Shown: positions 7,677-16,246, counted from the stretch's first letter. The stretch: 35,727 bases of DNA from an uncultured Blautia sp. (GCA_900553515.1 USDN01000025.1:1-35727), one strand, 5' to 3'. Notes: a model not told the origin generated them from the letters alone. Made by a program: numbers and translations.

Positions 7677-8285
7677 ATGGAATACGGGTATTATTTCTAT
7701 GTGATTCTGGGATGGATTTCGGGAAGTCTTCTTTTCGGACGGTTTGTCCCCATGCTTCTGAAAGGGGTAGATGTGGAAAAAGATTCCGGAGACGGTAACC
7801 CGGGGACTTTTAATGCGTTTGCCTGCGGAGGCGTTTTATGTGGAGCTCTGGTCCTGATCTGTGATCTGGCAAAGGGGGCTTTGCCGATGATGCTGTGCAG
7901 CCGGCGGCTTGGGATAGACGCCTGGCCCTTTGCTCTGGTGATGGCGGCTCCGGTATTTGGACATGCACATTCGGTTTTTCAGAAAGGTCATGGAGGAAAG
8001 GCGATCGCAGTTTCTTTTGGTGTGCTGATCGGACTGCTTCCCATATGGAAGCCTCTGGCATTTCTGATCTTCTGGTACTTATTGTTTGTGGCGGTGATTC
8101 CGATGAAGTCCAATACCAGAAAAAGTATTTATGCTTTTCTGGGATTTGCGGTTACGTCGCTTTGCTTTCTCCGACACAAGGTGCTCCTTGTTGGCTGTCT
8201 TCTGCTGTCGGGGATCGTGATACATAAACACTGTCTGAAAGCCAATGCCGCATATCGGCAAGGCGGAGAATGGAGGTTGGAATGA
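7677..8285 (+). CDS. Divergent PlsY-like glycerol-3-phosphate acyltransferase
   Basis: This encodes 202 residues with several TM segments, related to PlsY, which acylates glycerol-3-phosphate using acyl-phosphate at the membrane. The three PlsY motifs are recognisable but altered: SGSLLFG (residues 15-21) for the usual GSIPFG, GDGNPGTFNAF (38-48) for GSGNxGATN, and GHAHSVFQKGHGGKAIAV (95-112) for GHxFPVFxxFKGGKGVA. The ATG at 7677 follows GGGAGG and GAGG; an earlier frame start at 7650 has no site. Its stop overlaps the start of the next gene (ATGA), so it is translationally coupled to a glycolipid glycosyltransferase, which supports a role in membrane lipid synthesis. The changed motif residues mean the acceptor or donor may differ. 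Confidence 0.82.
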   Translation: MEYGYYFYVILGWISGSLLFGRFVPMLLKGVDVEKDSGDGNPGTFNAFACGGVLCGALVLICDLAKGALPMMLCSRRLGIDAWPFALVMAAPVFGHAHSVFQKGHGGKAIAVSFGVLIGLLPIWKPLAFLIFWYLLFVAVIPMKSNTRKSIYAFLGFAVTSLCFLRHKVLLVGCLLLSGIVIHKHCLKANAAYRQGGEWRLE

Positions 8286-9397
8286 AAGCGTTGATCTTAT
8301 CCTGCAATACAGGCGGCGGACATAACTCCGCAGCAAGAGCCATTGCAGAAGAAATGCATGACCGGGGAGATGAAGCTTATGTTCTGGATTATCTGGGACT
8401 TGCAGGAGAGGGCGTATCCCGGCTGGTAGGGGACGGCTATGTGCAGATCGTGAAAAAAACTCCCAGACTTTTTGGTATGGTTTATAAGCTTGGTATGGTG
8501 ATCAGCCGTCTGATGCGAAGATCGCCGGTTTATTATGTGAACGGCAGAATGGCAAAATATCTGGACAGCTATCTGAAGGAGCATCCGGTGGATGTACTGG
8601 TAATGCCTCATCTTTATCCGGCAGAGACGATCACCTATATGAAACGGAAAGGAATGAAGCTTCCTCTGACGGTTGCGGTAATGACAGATTATACCTGTAT
8701 TCCTTTCTGGGAGGAAACGGACTGTGATTATTATATCCTTCCTCATGAAGCCATGAAGAAATCCTGCGTAAAACGGGGACTTCCGGAGGGGAAGCTTCGT
8801 GCATTCGGGATTCCGGTGGCAAAAAGCTGCCGCAGGGAGATCAGCAGAGAGGACGCCCGAAGAAAGCTGGGGCTGGATCCGGACGGTAAATATTTCCTGG
8901 CAGCAGGAGGAAGCATGGGCGCCGGAGATCTTTCGGAGCTGGTAGAAAAGCTTCTGGAAGAAACCGCCACAGAAAAAATTCTTGTGATCTGCGGAAGCAA
9001 TAAGAAAGCAGAACAGAAGCTGAAAAAACAGTTTGCAGAGGAACAGAGAGTGCAGATCCTTGGATTTACCACGCAGATGCCCCTGTATCTGAAAGCCTGC
9101 AACGTGCTGTTTACCAAACCGGGAGGGCTGACCTCTACAGAGGCGGCGGTGGTGGGAGTTCCCATGATCCATACGGCTCCTATTCCGGGCTGTGAAACAG
9201 TGAACCGTAAATTTTTTACAAAGGCAGGAATGAGCTGGTCGGCAATGACCCTGAAAGGGCAGGTGGAAAAAGGAATCCAGCTTATGAATGACAAAACGGC
9301 TGCTGAGGATATGGTAAAAAAGCAGAAAAAGCAGATTCATGGAGATGCAGTGGAAAGACTGTGTGACTTTATTCAGGAAAAACGGCTCCAACCATGA
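8282..9397 (+). CDS. UgtP/MGDG-synthase-type diacylglycerol glycosyltransferase
   Basis: This encodes 371 residues of a GT28-like glycosyltransferase that transfers a sugar from a nucleotide-sugar to diacylglycerol on the inner membrane face. The N-terminal domain has the MGDG-synthase motif SCNTGGGHNSAARAIAE (residues 5-21). The C-terminal nucleotide-sugar domain has AAGGSMGAGDL, a linker, and FTKPGGLTSTEAAVVGVP, the hallmark donor-binding loop of the UgtP/MurG group. ATG at 8282 overlaps the preceding stop and has GGAGG upstream; the other ATG (8270) lies over that site. It is coupled to the PlsY-like gene and followed by a terminator. Product specificity (mono-, di- or tri-glucosyl) cannot be told from sequence. 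Confidence 0.88.
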   Translation: MKALILSCNTGGGHNSAARAIAEEMHDRGDEAYVLDYLGLAGEGVSRLVGDGYVQIVKKTPRLFGMVYKLGMVISRLMRRSPVYYVNGRMAKYLDSYLKEHPVDVLVMPHLYPAETITYMKRKGMKLPLTVAVMTDYTCIPFWEETDCDYYILPHEAMKKSCVKRGLPEGKLRAFGIPVAKSCRREISREDARRKLGLDPDGKYFLAAGGSMGAGDLSELVEKLLEETATEKILVICGSNKKAEQKLKKQFAEEQRVQILGFTTQMPLYLKACNVLFTKPGGLTSTEAAVVGVPMIHTAPIPGCETVNRKFFTKAGMSWSAMTLKGQVEKGIQLMNDKTAAEDMVKKQKKQIHGDAVERLCDFIQEKRLQP

Positions 9398-9408
9398 AAA
9401 CAAAAGGA

Positions 9409-9450
9409 AGAAATCCCCCCGGGAGGCTTGCGGGAGGGATTTCTTTTTTT
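9409..9450 (+). terminator. Intrinsic terminator after the glycosyltransferase gene
   Basis: The outer stem GAAATCCC pairs with GGGATTTC around a GC-rich inner stem and is followed by TTTTTTT. It ends the AEC/PlsY-like/glycosyltransferase unit. Confidence 0.85.
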
Positions 9451-9457
9451 ATATAAT
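9428..9457 (+). promoter_or_regulatory. Possible promoter of the methyltransferase-M14 operon
   Basis: A consensus TATAAT (9452-9457) lies 18 bases after a TTGCGG that overlaps the preceding terminator. The -35 match is weak. It is 55 bases before the start codon at 9513 and directly upstream of the palindrome at 9463-9481. Confidence 0.42.
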
Positions 9458-9462
9458 AGGAA

Positions 9463-9481
9463 TATCCGTTTATATCGGATA
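9463..9481. promoter_or_regulatory. Perfect inverted repeat, candidate LysR-type operator
   Basis: TATCCG, seven bases, CGGATA forms a perfect dyad about 30 bases before the start codon and near the expected transcription start. It contains a T-N11-A pattern (9469 to 9481). LysR regulators usually bind interrupted dyads of this size, and the operon encodes a LysR protein, so autoregulation here is plausible but unproven. Confidence 0.5.
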
Positions 9482-9512
9482 AGATCAATAAGACAGAAAG
9501 TGCAAATTTAAG

Positions 9513-11963
9513 ATGAATACGTTAAAAGAAGAAATCCATGCCTACTGGACAGACCGTGCCAGAGGCTATTCAGAATACAATCAGCAGGAAATGGCAGACG
9601 CAAGGCGGAGCATGTGGAAAAAGAAGCTTCTGTCTTTGATAACCGGTCATTTTCCGGAGAAGAAACCGGAGGAGATCAAAATTCTGGACGTGGGAACCGG
9701 TCCGGGTTTTTTTGCCCTGCTTCTTGCAGAAGCCGGATATCAGGTGACAGCGGCAGATGTGACGGAGGAGATGCTGAAGGAGGCCAGACAGAATACAGGA
9801 GAACTGGCAGAGCGGATCACCTGGAAGCTCAGTGATGCTCAGAAGCTGGATCTGGGAGACGATTTGTTTGATGTGGTTCTTTCCAGAAATGTTACCTGGA
9901 ATCTGGAGGATCCGGGAGCAGCGTATCAGGAGTGGTACCGGGTACTGAAGCCGGGCGGACTGATGTGCAATTTTGACGCCGACTGGTACGGGCATCTTTA
10001 TGATGAAGAAAAGCGCAGTGGTTATGAAGAAGACAGGCGCAGAGTAGAAGAGGGAAACCTTGAGGATTATTATACAGGAACAGATATTGAAAGAATGGAG
10101 TCGATTGCACGGAGAGTTCCTTTAAGCTGTCTGAAACGGCCGCAGTGGGATCTGGAGGCCATGGAAGCAGCGGGATTTTTTCAGACAGAATGCGACACAG
10201 AGGTCTGGAAAGAGGTCTGGACAGAGGAAGAGATTGCCAATAACGGCTCTACCCCTGTTTTTCTTCTTACAGGAAAAAAGAGACAGGTTTTTTGCCTGAA
10301 TAATATCTGTGTAAAACCCGGAGAGATCTGGGAAGGCGATCTGGAGCTGGCAGAGGGAGAGATCCGTCTTCCGGCAGCGGTTCTTCATGGCAAAAAAACG
10401 GGAAAGACCATGCTGATCACAGCAGGGGTTCATGCAGGAGAATATGTAGGGATCCAGGCAGCCATAGAGCTTGCTCAAAAGCTGAAGATCCATAAGGTAA
10501 CAGGAACTGTCGTTATCGTAAAAGTCATGAATGTTCCTGCATTTGAAAAAAGAAACGGAAGTCTTGGTCTGACAGACCATAAAAATCTGAACAGAGAATT
10601 TCCGGGAGACCCAAAGGGAACAGAGATGGAGAGGCTGGCCTGGGCGGTAACCCGGGAACTGCAGTCTGCGGCGGATTATTATATCGATCTTCACAGCGGA
10701 GACGATTATGAGCAGCTGACTCCGTATGTCTATTATGCAGGAATGGCAGAGGAAGAGGTGGTAAATGAATCCCGGAGAATGGCGGAACAGGTGGACGTAC
10801 CTTATATGGTGCGCTCCAACGTAGCCTCCGGAGGTTCCTACAATCATGCGGCTTCCACAGGAATTCCAAGTATTCTTATTGAACGTGGCGGAATGGGCGG
10901 CTGGAACTATGAGGAAGTCCGTTCGACCAGAAGAGACGTGCGGAATATTCTCTGCCATCTGGGAATCTATCAGGGACAGAAGGATTACCGAACCTATTAT
11001 CCGCTGGAGGTAACAGATATCTGCTATCAGGATGCTTCTCAGGATGGTCTGTGGTACCCCTTTAAAAAGGCCGGAGATGTGATCCGGGAGGGAGATATCC
11101 TTGGAGAAGTCCGTGATTATAAAGGAAAGCTGCTGGAAATCAGTATGGCAGAATCCGACGGAGTGATCCTTTATCAGACGGGGACGCTTCAGGTTCTGGG
11201 AAATGGTCCCATGATTGCTTACGGGCGGATCGTGGCTCCCTGTGATGAGCGAAAAGAAAGGATTGTCCATTACTGGGAAAAAAGAAGCAGCGATTTTCTG
11301 GAGCATAAAAGAGCAGAGCTGCACAGCGATATGGCAAAAAGGTGGCTCAGTGAGATACGCAGACAGCTTCCGGAGGGAAAAAATCTCCGTATACTGGATG
11401 TGGGCTGCGGCGCAGGATTTTTCTCCGTGCTTCTTGCCCGCGAAGGATATCAGGTCACAGGGGTGGATCTGACACCGGATATGGTGGAAAATGCCAGGAT
11501 ACTTGCCCGGGAAGAAAATGCAGAGTGTGAGTTTCAGATCATGGATGCAGAAAATCTGAATTTTGCGGATGGAAGCTTTGATGTGGTGATTTCACGAAAT
11601 CTTACCTGGACTCTTCCGGATGTGCGCCGGGCTTATAAGGAGTGGATCCGGGTGCTGCAGCCGGGCGGCGTGCTTTTGAATTTTGACGCCAATTATGGAA
11701 TGAGTGATTTTACAGATGTAGCAGACCTTCCGGAAAATCATGCCCACCAGGAAATAGGAGATGAGATGATGCGCGAGTGCGAGGAGATCAAAAGGCAGCT
11801 TCCGATCAGCTCTTACAGCCGGCCGGCATGGGATCTGGAAACTCTGGGAGCAATGAAGCTTCAGAAGTTCCAGGTAGATCTGGGAATCAGCAGCCGGATC
11901 TATCTGGAGAAAGATGAGTTTTATAATCCGACCCCGATGTTTATGCTGAGAACGGAGAAATAA
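9513..11963 (+). CDS. Triple-domain methyltransferase - AspA/AstE-like metallohydrolase - methyltransferase
   Basis: This encodes 816 residues. Residues 1-255 are a class I SAM methyltransferase (ILDVGTGPGFF at 57-67, acidic D82, SRNVTWNLEDP at 124-133, RVLKPGG at 143-149). Residues 259-575 are an M14/AstE-AspA-type zinc deacylase or carboxypeptidase. Its likely zinc ligands are H307 and E310 (GVHAGE) and H394 (DLHSG), its substrate arginine is in NLNREFPG (358-365), and its candidate catalytic Glu is 457 (LIERGG). A lipoyl-like barrel lies near 510-570. Residues 585-816 are a second methyltransferase (ILDVGCGAGFF at 627-637, SRNLTWTLPD at 694-703). The two methyltransferase domains share the unusual SRNxTW and LxNFDA motifs, indicating duplication. 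It heads an operon with LysR and an Opp/Nik transporter. The reaction is unknown; deacylation or peptide cleavage coupled to methylation of an imported ligand is inferred. Confidence 0.9.
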   Translation: MNTLKEEIHAYWTDRARGYSEYNQQEMADARRSMWKKKLLSLITGHFPEKKPEEIKILDVGTGPGFFALLLAEAGYQVTAADVTEEMLKEARQNTGELAERITWKLSDAQKLDLGDDLFDVVLSRNVTWNLEDPGAAYQEWYRVLKPGGLMCNFDADWYGHLYDEEKRSGYEEDRRRVEEGNLEDYYTGTDIERMESIARRVPLSCLKRPQWDLEAMEAAGFFQTECDTEVWKEVWTEEEIANNGSTPVFLLTGKKRQVFCLNNICVKPGEIWEGDLELAEGEIRLPAAVLHGKKTGKTMLITAGVHAGEYVGIQAAIELAQKLKIHKVTGTVVIVKVMNVPAFEKRNGSLGLTDHKNLNREFPGDPKGTEMERLAWAVTRELQSAADYYIDLHSGDDYEQLTPYVYYAGMAEEEVVNESRRMAEQVDVPYMVRSNVASGGSYNHAASTGIPSILIERGGMGGWNYEEVRSTRRDVRNILCHLGIYQGQKDYRTYYPLEVTDICYQDASQDGLWYPFKKAGDVIREGDILGEVRDYKGKLLEISMAESDGVILYQTGTLQVLGNGPMIAYGRIVAPCDERKERIVHYWEKRSSDFLEHKRAELHSDMAKRWLSEIRRQLPEGKNLRILDVGCGAGFFSVLLAREGYQVTGVDLTPDMVENARILAREENAECEFQIMDAENLNFADGSFDVVISRNLTWTLPDVRRAYKEWIRVLQPGGVLLNFDANYGMSDFTDVADLPENHAHQEIGDEMMRECEEIKRQLPISSYSRPAWDLETLGAMKLQKFQVDLGISSRIYLEKDEFYNPTPMFMLRTEK

Positions 11964-11965
11964 AA

Positions 11966-12883
11966 ATGGATCTGAAGCAGATGCAGTATTTTACAGCCTG
12001 CGCGCAGACAGGATCCTTCAGTGAAGCGGCAAAGATTTTGTACTCCACCCAGCCCAGTGTCAGCAAGGTGGTAAAGGCTCTGGAGGATTCTCTGGGAATG
12101 CAGCTTTTTGAACGGCTTCCCCGGGGAATACGGCTGACTCCCCAGGGGCGGGAGGTCTATCGTTATGCCTGTAAGATCGTTAATGATATGAAAAAACTGG
12201 AAAATATGGCAGAGTACAGAATGGCAAAATGGCTTCGTATTTCTGCCAACCCCAGTTCCTGGTTTGCAACCCGGTTTGTTGAATTTTACAATGAAAACTA
12301 TGAAAAAAATTATCATTTTCAGATTTATACGGCAGGTGTTCGTACAGTGATGGAACGGGTCCGGGACTATCAGGACGATATTGGCTTTGTATATATTCTG
12401 GAAAATCAGCGGGAAGATTTTCTGCATGAGCTGTCGAGAACAGGTCTGGAATTTATTGATATGGAAGAAGCAGAGCTTCTCGTTTATCCTGGTGAAAAGT
12501 CTGTTTTTTTCGGGGAAGAAAAAGAAGTTTTCAGGCTGGAAGATCTGAAAGGAATGCGTTTTGTCCAGAATGGGCAGGATGAATTTTTTGATATGGGAGC
12601 AGCGGGAGAGCAGGCAGGATTTTCATGGAAGGATCTGGATATTTCTGTGGTGACAAACAGTGACTATATTATGGAAAGAATGCTGAAAAACACCAGTGTT
12701 ATGAACATCAGCGGAAGCTATCTTTCAGAAAAGAAAAAGGGAACGGTACCGGGTATCCCTCTGGATATGAAGGGAAATAAAATGATATTTGGCTATATCT
12801 GCCACAGAGGAGAAAAGCTGGATCCGGATATCCGGGAATTTATCCGTTTCCTGGAAAGCAGACTGAGGGAAAAATCATGTTGA
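11966..12883 (+). CDS. LysR-family transcriptional regulator
   Basis: This encodes 305 residues. The winged-helix DNA-binding domain is at residues 1-60 (LKQMQYFTACAQTGSFSEAAKILYSTQPSVSKVVKALEDSLG, then LFERLPRGIRLTPQG), followed by a linker helix and a periplasmic-binding-like effector domain. The effector domain is fairly divergent. The ATG begins two bases after the stop of the triple-domain gene, with GGAG inside the end of that gene as ribosome binding site. Its own end overlaps the permease start by seven bases. The regulator is therefore inside the operon, not divergent as is usual for LysR, suggesting it is co-transcribed and may autoregulate, perhaps at the dyad 9463-9481. The inducer is unknown. 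Confidence 0.92.
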   Translation: MDLKQMQYFTACAQTGSFSEAAKILYSTQPSVSKVVKALEDSLGMQLFERLPRGIRLTPQGREVYRYACKIVNDMKKLENMAEYRMAKWLRISANPSSWFATRFVEFYNENYEKNYHFQIYTAGVRTVMERVRDYQDDIGFVYILENQREDFLHELSRTGLEFIDMEEAELLVYPGEKSVFFGEEKEVFRLEDLKGMRFVQNGQDEFFDMGAAGEQAGFSWKDLDISVVTNSDYIMERMLKNTSVMNISGSYLSEKKKGTVPGIPLDMKGNKMIFGYICHRGEKLDPDIREFIRFLESRLREKSC

Positions 12884-13821
12884 AATATATAGGAAAACGG
12901 CTGATCCAGCTTATTCCTGTGCTTATAGGGATCACGTTTCTTTCTTTTGCCATGATGAGGCTTGCAGGAGGGGACGCAGTTACCTATATGTATGAAAATG
13001 CAGGAGGAGCGGTCTCTCAGGAGATTATCGATGAGGCAAAAAAAGAATACGGACTGGATCAGCCGTTTCTGGTACAGTATGGGAAATGGGCTGCAGGGAT
13101 GCTCAGAGGAGATATGGGAACCAGTTATGTTTCAGGAAGAGATGTTTATGATGTTTTTGCAGAAAAACTTCCGGCTACGGCTCTTCTGACACTTTCTTCG
13201 GTTCTGGTGACTTTGCTGGTTTCCATTCCTCTTGGTATTCTGGCAGCAGTAAAACAGAATAAATGGGTAGATTATGTGATCCGGTTTTTCAGCTTCACAG
13301 GAAATTCATCCCCTAATTTTTTTGCGGCTCTGATCCTGATGTATCTGTTTTCGGTAAAGCTTGGATGGCTTCCTGTAGTCACTTCAGAAAACATTGGTCT
13401 GAGCCTGATCCTTCCTACGATGACCCTTGCCCTGTCTATGGCATCCAAATATACAAGACAGGTGCGGGCGGCAGTCCTGGAGGAGATGAATCAGGATTAT
13501 GTAACAGGAGCAAGGGCAAGAGGGGTAAAAGGAAGCGTGATCATCTGGAAAAATGTCATGCGGACGTCAATGGTCACGATCGTTACTCTGCTGTCTCTGT
13601 CTGTGGGAAACCTTCTTGGCGGAACCACCATTGTAGAGTCTATTTTTATGTGGGACGGTGTAGGAAAAATGGCGGTAGATGCCATTACCATGAGAGATTA
13701 TCCGGTTGTTCAGGCCTATGTGGCATGGATGGCAGTGATCTATGTACTGGTGAATCTGGCAACAGATATCCTGTATCATTATCTGGATCCCCGGGTGAGA
13801 CTGGGAGGTGACCGGCTATGA
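12877..13821 (+). CDS. Opp/Nik-type ABC permease, first subunit (DppB/NikB-like)
   Basis: This encodes 314 residues with about six TM helices. The N-terminal KRLIQLIPVLIGITFLSFAMMRL and the following GDMGTSYVSGRDV segment are typical of DppB/NikB permeases. The EAA cytoplasmic loop that docks the ATPases is GARARGVKGSVIIWKNVMR. The C-terminal YHYLDPRVRLG is the usual family ending. The ATG at 12877 overlaps the end of the LysR gene, and the stop overlaps the next permease start (ATGA), so expression is coupled. It forms the membrane channel with the 13818 product. The substrate class is peptide, nickel or metal-chelate; the sequence alone does not decide. Confidence 0.92.
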   Translation: MLKYIGKRLIQLIPVLIGITFLSFAMMRLAGGDAVTYMYENAGGAVSQEIIDEAKKEYGLDQPFLVQYGKWAAGMLRGDMGTSYVSGRDVYDVFAEKLPATALLTLSSVLVTLLVSIPLGILAAVKQNKWVDYVIRFFSFTGNSSPNFFAALILMYLFSVKLGWLPVVTSENIGLSLILPTMTLALSMASKYTRQVRAAVLEEMNQDYVTGARARGVKGSVIIWKNVMRTSMVTIVTLLSLSVGNLLGGTTIVESIFMWDGVGKMAVDAITMRDYPVVQAYVAWMAVIYVLVNLATDILYHYLDPRVRLGGDRL

Positions 13822-14654
13822 AAGAAAAGAAGCGGCTGATATTTTTTACTGTTCTTGCGGCGGTTCTTTTGCTGACCGCTGCTTTTGGAAGATACCTGTG
13901 TCCTTTCGATCCTTATGAGCAGAATCTTCTGCTGGCCAAGCAGCCGCCGGGACCGGAGCACTGGATGGGAACAGACCGGTTTGGAAGAGATATTTTTTCC
14001 AGAGTTCTTGCGGGGAGTACGGTCAGTGTTTATTCCACACTTTTTCTGGTATTGACAGTTACGGTAACAGGGACTCTGGTTGGGGTTATCTGCGGCTGGT
14101 TCGGCGGTGCGGCAGATGCTGTCCTTATGCGGATCGCAGATTTATTTCTGGCGTTTCCAGGTCTTGTGTTTGCACTGGCAGTAGCCGGGGTTCTGGGCGG
14201 TGGTATGCAGAATGCAGTGTTTGCGCTGGCAGTGGTGGGCTGGCCAAAGTTTGCCCGTCTGGCAAGAAGTCTGACTCTTGCGCAGAAGGATGCGCCATAT
14301 ATGATGGCAGCCAGGCTTTCGGGAAGCAGTGTTCCGAAGCTTTTGCTGAAACACCTTCTCCCGAATATCGCAGGACAGATTCTTGTGACAGCGGTTCTGG
14401 ATATTGGTACGATGATGATGGAACTGGCAGGTCTTTCTTTTCTGGGACTGGGTGTGCAGCCTCCGGCGGCAGAATGGGGAAGTATGATAAATGAAGGAAG
14501 AAGCCTTCTGCAGATTTCTCCATGGATGTCTCTGGCTCCCGGCGCGGCGATTTTTGTGACAGTTCTGATTTTTAATCTTCTGGGAGACACGCTGAGAGAT
14601 TTTCTGGATCCCAGACAGAAAAAAGAAAGCAGGATTCCGAAAAAGAACAGATAA
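13818..14654 (+). CDS. Opp/Nik-type ABC permease, second subunit (DppC/NikC-like)
   Basis: This encodes 278 residues. The N-terminal TM segment is followed by the DppC/NikC marker PPGPEHWMGTDRFGRDIFSRVLAG, and then five further hydrophobic stretches. The EAA loop is AARLSGSSVPKLLLKHLLPN, and the C-terminal region has LSFLGLGVQPPAAEWGSMINEG and GDTLRDFLDPR, both typical. It starts within the stop of the preceding permease and has GGGAGGTGA upstream. The binding-protein gene follows after 50 bases. It pairs with the 12877 permease in a heterodimer. Confidence 0.92.
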   Translation: MKEKKRLIFFTVLAAVLLLTAAFGRYLCPFDPYEQNLLLAKQPPGPEHWMGTDRFGRDIFSRVLAGSTVSVYSTLFLVLTVTVTGTLVGVICGWFGGAADAVLMRIADLFLAFPGLVFALAVAGVLGGGMQNAVFALAVVGWPKFARLARSLTLAQKDAPYMMAARLSGSSVPKLLLKHLLPNIAGQILVTAVLDIGTMMMELAGLSFLGLGVQPPAAEWGSMINEGRSLLQISPWMSLAPGAAIFVTVLIFNLLGDTLRDFLDPRQKKESRIPKKNR

Positions 14655-14704
14655 ATAAGATTCTGGAACAGAGATACAGGGGATACATAAGAAAAGAGGT
14701 ACAT

Positions 14705-16246
14705 ATGAGAAAAAAAATACTTACAGCTCTTCTGACAGGAACGCTCCTGATGACAGGAATGGCAGTCAGCGTTATGGCGGATGATGAAAAAACATTTGTA
14801 TATGGAACCACAGGCTACAGTGAGGAAATGGGAGACGCGGGGCTGAATCCCCATGATAATTATTCCGGCTGGAGCGCTATACGCTATGGAGTAGGAGAAA
14901 CTCTTTTTAAATATAATGACAATATGGAAGTGGAGCCATGGCTTGCTGCAGATTATGAATTTACAGACGATACCACAGTAAAGATCACCTTGCGGGAAGG
15001 CGTAAAGTTTTCCAGCGGACGTACCATGGATGCCCAGGCCGTAAAGGAATGTCTGGAGAATCTGATAAAAGTCCATGACAGAGCGCCATATGATATGAAG
15101 ATTGACCATATCGAAGCGGACGGCCTGACGCTTACCATTTGTACCACAGAGCCATGTCCGGCGATTATCAATTATCTGGGAGATCCTTATGGAGCCATTA
15201 TTGATATGGAATACGGCGTGCAGGGACAAGGCGGAAATGCCAATGTGGCAGGAACCGGACCGTACATTGCAGAAAAGGTAACGCCTACTCAGATCGACCT
15301 GGTAAAGAATGAGGATTACTGGGGCGGTGAGGTGAAGGTGGATAAAGTGACTGTGAAGTCTTTTTCTGACGGAAGCGCCCTGACAGCGGCTCTTCAGACC
15401 GGGGATATCCAGGGAACCTATGGGCTTCAGTATGATAATTATGCCCTTTTTGACGGAAATCCGGAGTATACCATCAATTCCTGCGCTACCAGCCGCTGTT
15501 TCTTCGGACAGTTTAACTTCCAGTCTGAGCTTATGCAGGATCAGAATATAAGGAAGGCCATTGAAATGGGAATCGACAAAGAAGGGTTCTGCTCTGTGAT
15601 TATGGAAGGAAGAGGAATTCCTGCAAAAGCTGCTTTTCCGGACAGCTTTGATTATGGAAATGATGCAGTGGAAACGGTGTCTTATGATCCGGAAGGCGCA
15701 AAAGCGCTTCTGGAGGAGTCCGGCTGGAAGGATACAGATGGGGACGGTTATGCAGATAAGGACGGAGAAAAGCTTACCATAAACTGGCTTACCTACCCTT
15801 CCCGTCTGGAACAGCCAAAGCTGGCCGAATATGCCCAGGCAACCTTAAAGGAGATCGGGATCGATGTTGTGATAAACAATACACCGGATCACAGAACCTT
15901 TGCTGAAAATGGGGATTTTGACCTGTATGTAAGTTCCCTTACCACAGCGCCTACAGGGGATCCGGAATACTTCTTTACCAGTACCGTAACAGGATCCAAG
16001 AATTATGGAAAGTACGAAAACGAAGAAGTAACAGCCATTACAGAAAAGCTCCATCAGACTTTTGAACCGGAGAAAAGAGCAGAGCTGGCAGTGGAGCTGC
16101 AGCAGAAGATACTGGATGACGATGCGTTTTTCTTTGTATCTCATCTGAATATGGGAATTGTGACCAGATCCAATGTGAAGGGAATGGCGGCGCATCCCTG
16201 CGATTATTATGAGATTACGGCTGACCTGGATGTGGAACAGCCGTAA
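14705..16246 (+). CDS. Extracellular solute-binding protein, family 5 (Opp/Nik type), first system
   Basis: This encodes 513 residues of the periplasmic-type ligand receptor (SBP_bac_5). Residues 1-25 are a Sec signal peptide ending VMA before DD; there is no cysteine in a lipobox, which is unusual for a Gram-positive ABC receptor. The family hallmarks are GVGETLFKYN, LAADYEFTDDTTVKITLREGVKFSSGR, GTGPYIAEKV, NEDYWGG, IRKAIEMGIDKEGF and a DTDGDGYADKDG loop (about 343-354) that resembles calcium loops common in this family. AGAGG precedes the ATG. It lies between the permeases and the ATPases of one transporter. The ligand is unknown; several cysteines (for example CATSRC) are distinctive. Confidence 0.9.
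   Translation: MRKKILTALLTGTLLMTGMAVSVMADDEKTFVYGTTGYSEEMGDAGLNPHDNYSGWSAIRYGVGETLFKYNDNMEVEPWLAADYEFTDDTTVKITLREGVKFSSGRTMDAQAVKECLENLIKVHDRAPYDMKIDHIEADGLTLTICTTEPCPAIINYLGDPYGAIIDMEYGVQGQGGNANVAGTGPYIAEKVTPTQIDLVKNEDYWGGEVKVDKVTVKSFSDGSALTAALQTGDIQGTYGLQYDNYALFDGNPEYTINSCATSRCFFGQFNFQSELMQDQNIRKAIEMGIDKEGFCSVIMEGRGIPAKAAFPDSFDYGNDAVETVSYDPEGAKALLEESGWKDTDGDGYADKDGEKLTINWLTYPSRLEQPKLAEYAQATLKEIGIDVVINNTPDHRTFAENGDFDLYVSSLTTAPTGDPEYFFTSTVTGSKNYGKYENEEVTAITEKLHQTFEPEKRAELAVELQQKILDDDAFFFVSHLNMGIVTRSNVKGMAAHPCDYYEITADLDVEQP

Noticed and set aside
8297..9403. Long antisense open frame over the glycosyltransferase gene
   Set aside because: It is the shadow of a well-supported gene, has Cys/His-rich improbable composition and no ribosome binding site.
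10122..11324. 400-codon antisense open frame inside the triple-domain gene
   Set aside because: It has no start signal and no recognisable motif, and its composition is that of a reverse-strand shadow.
14030..15229. Antisense open frame crossing the permease and receptor genes
   Set aside because: It spans two convincing genes and their spacer and shows low-complexity shadow composition.
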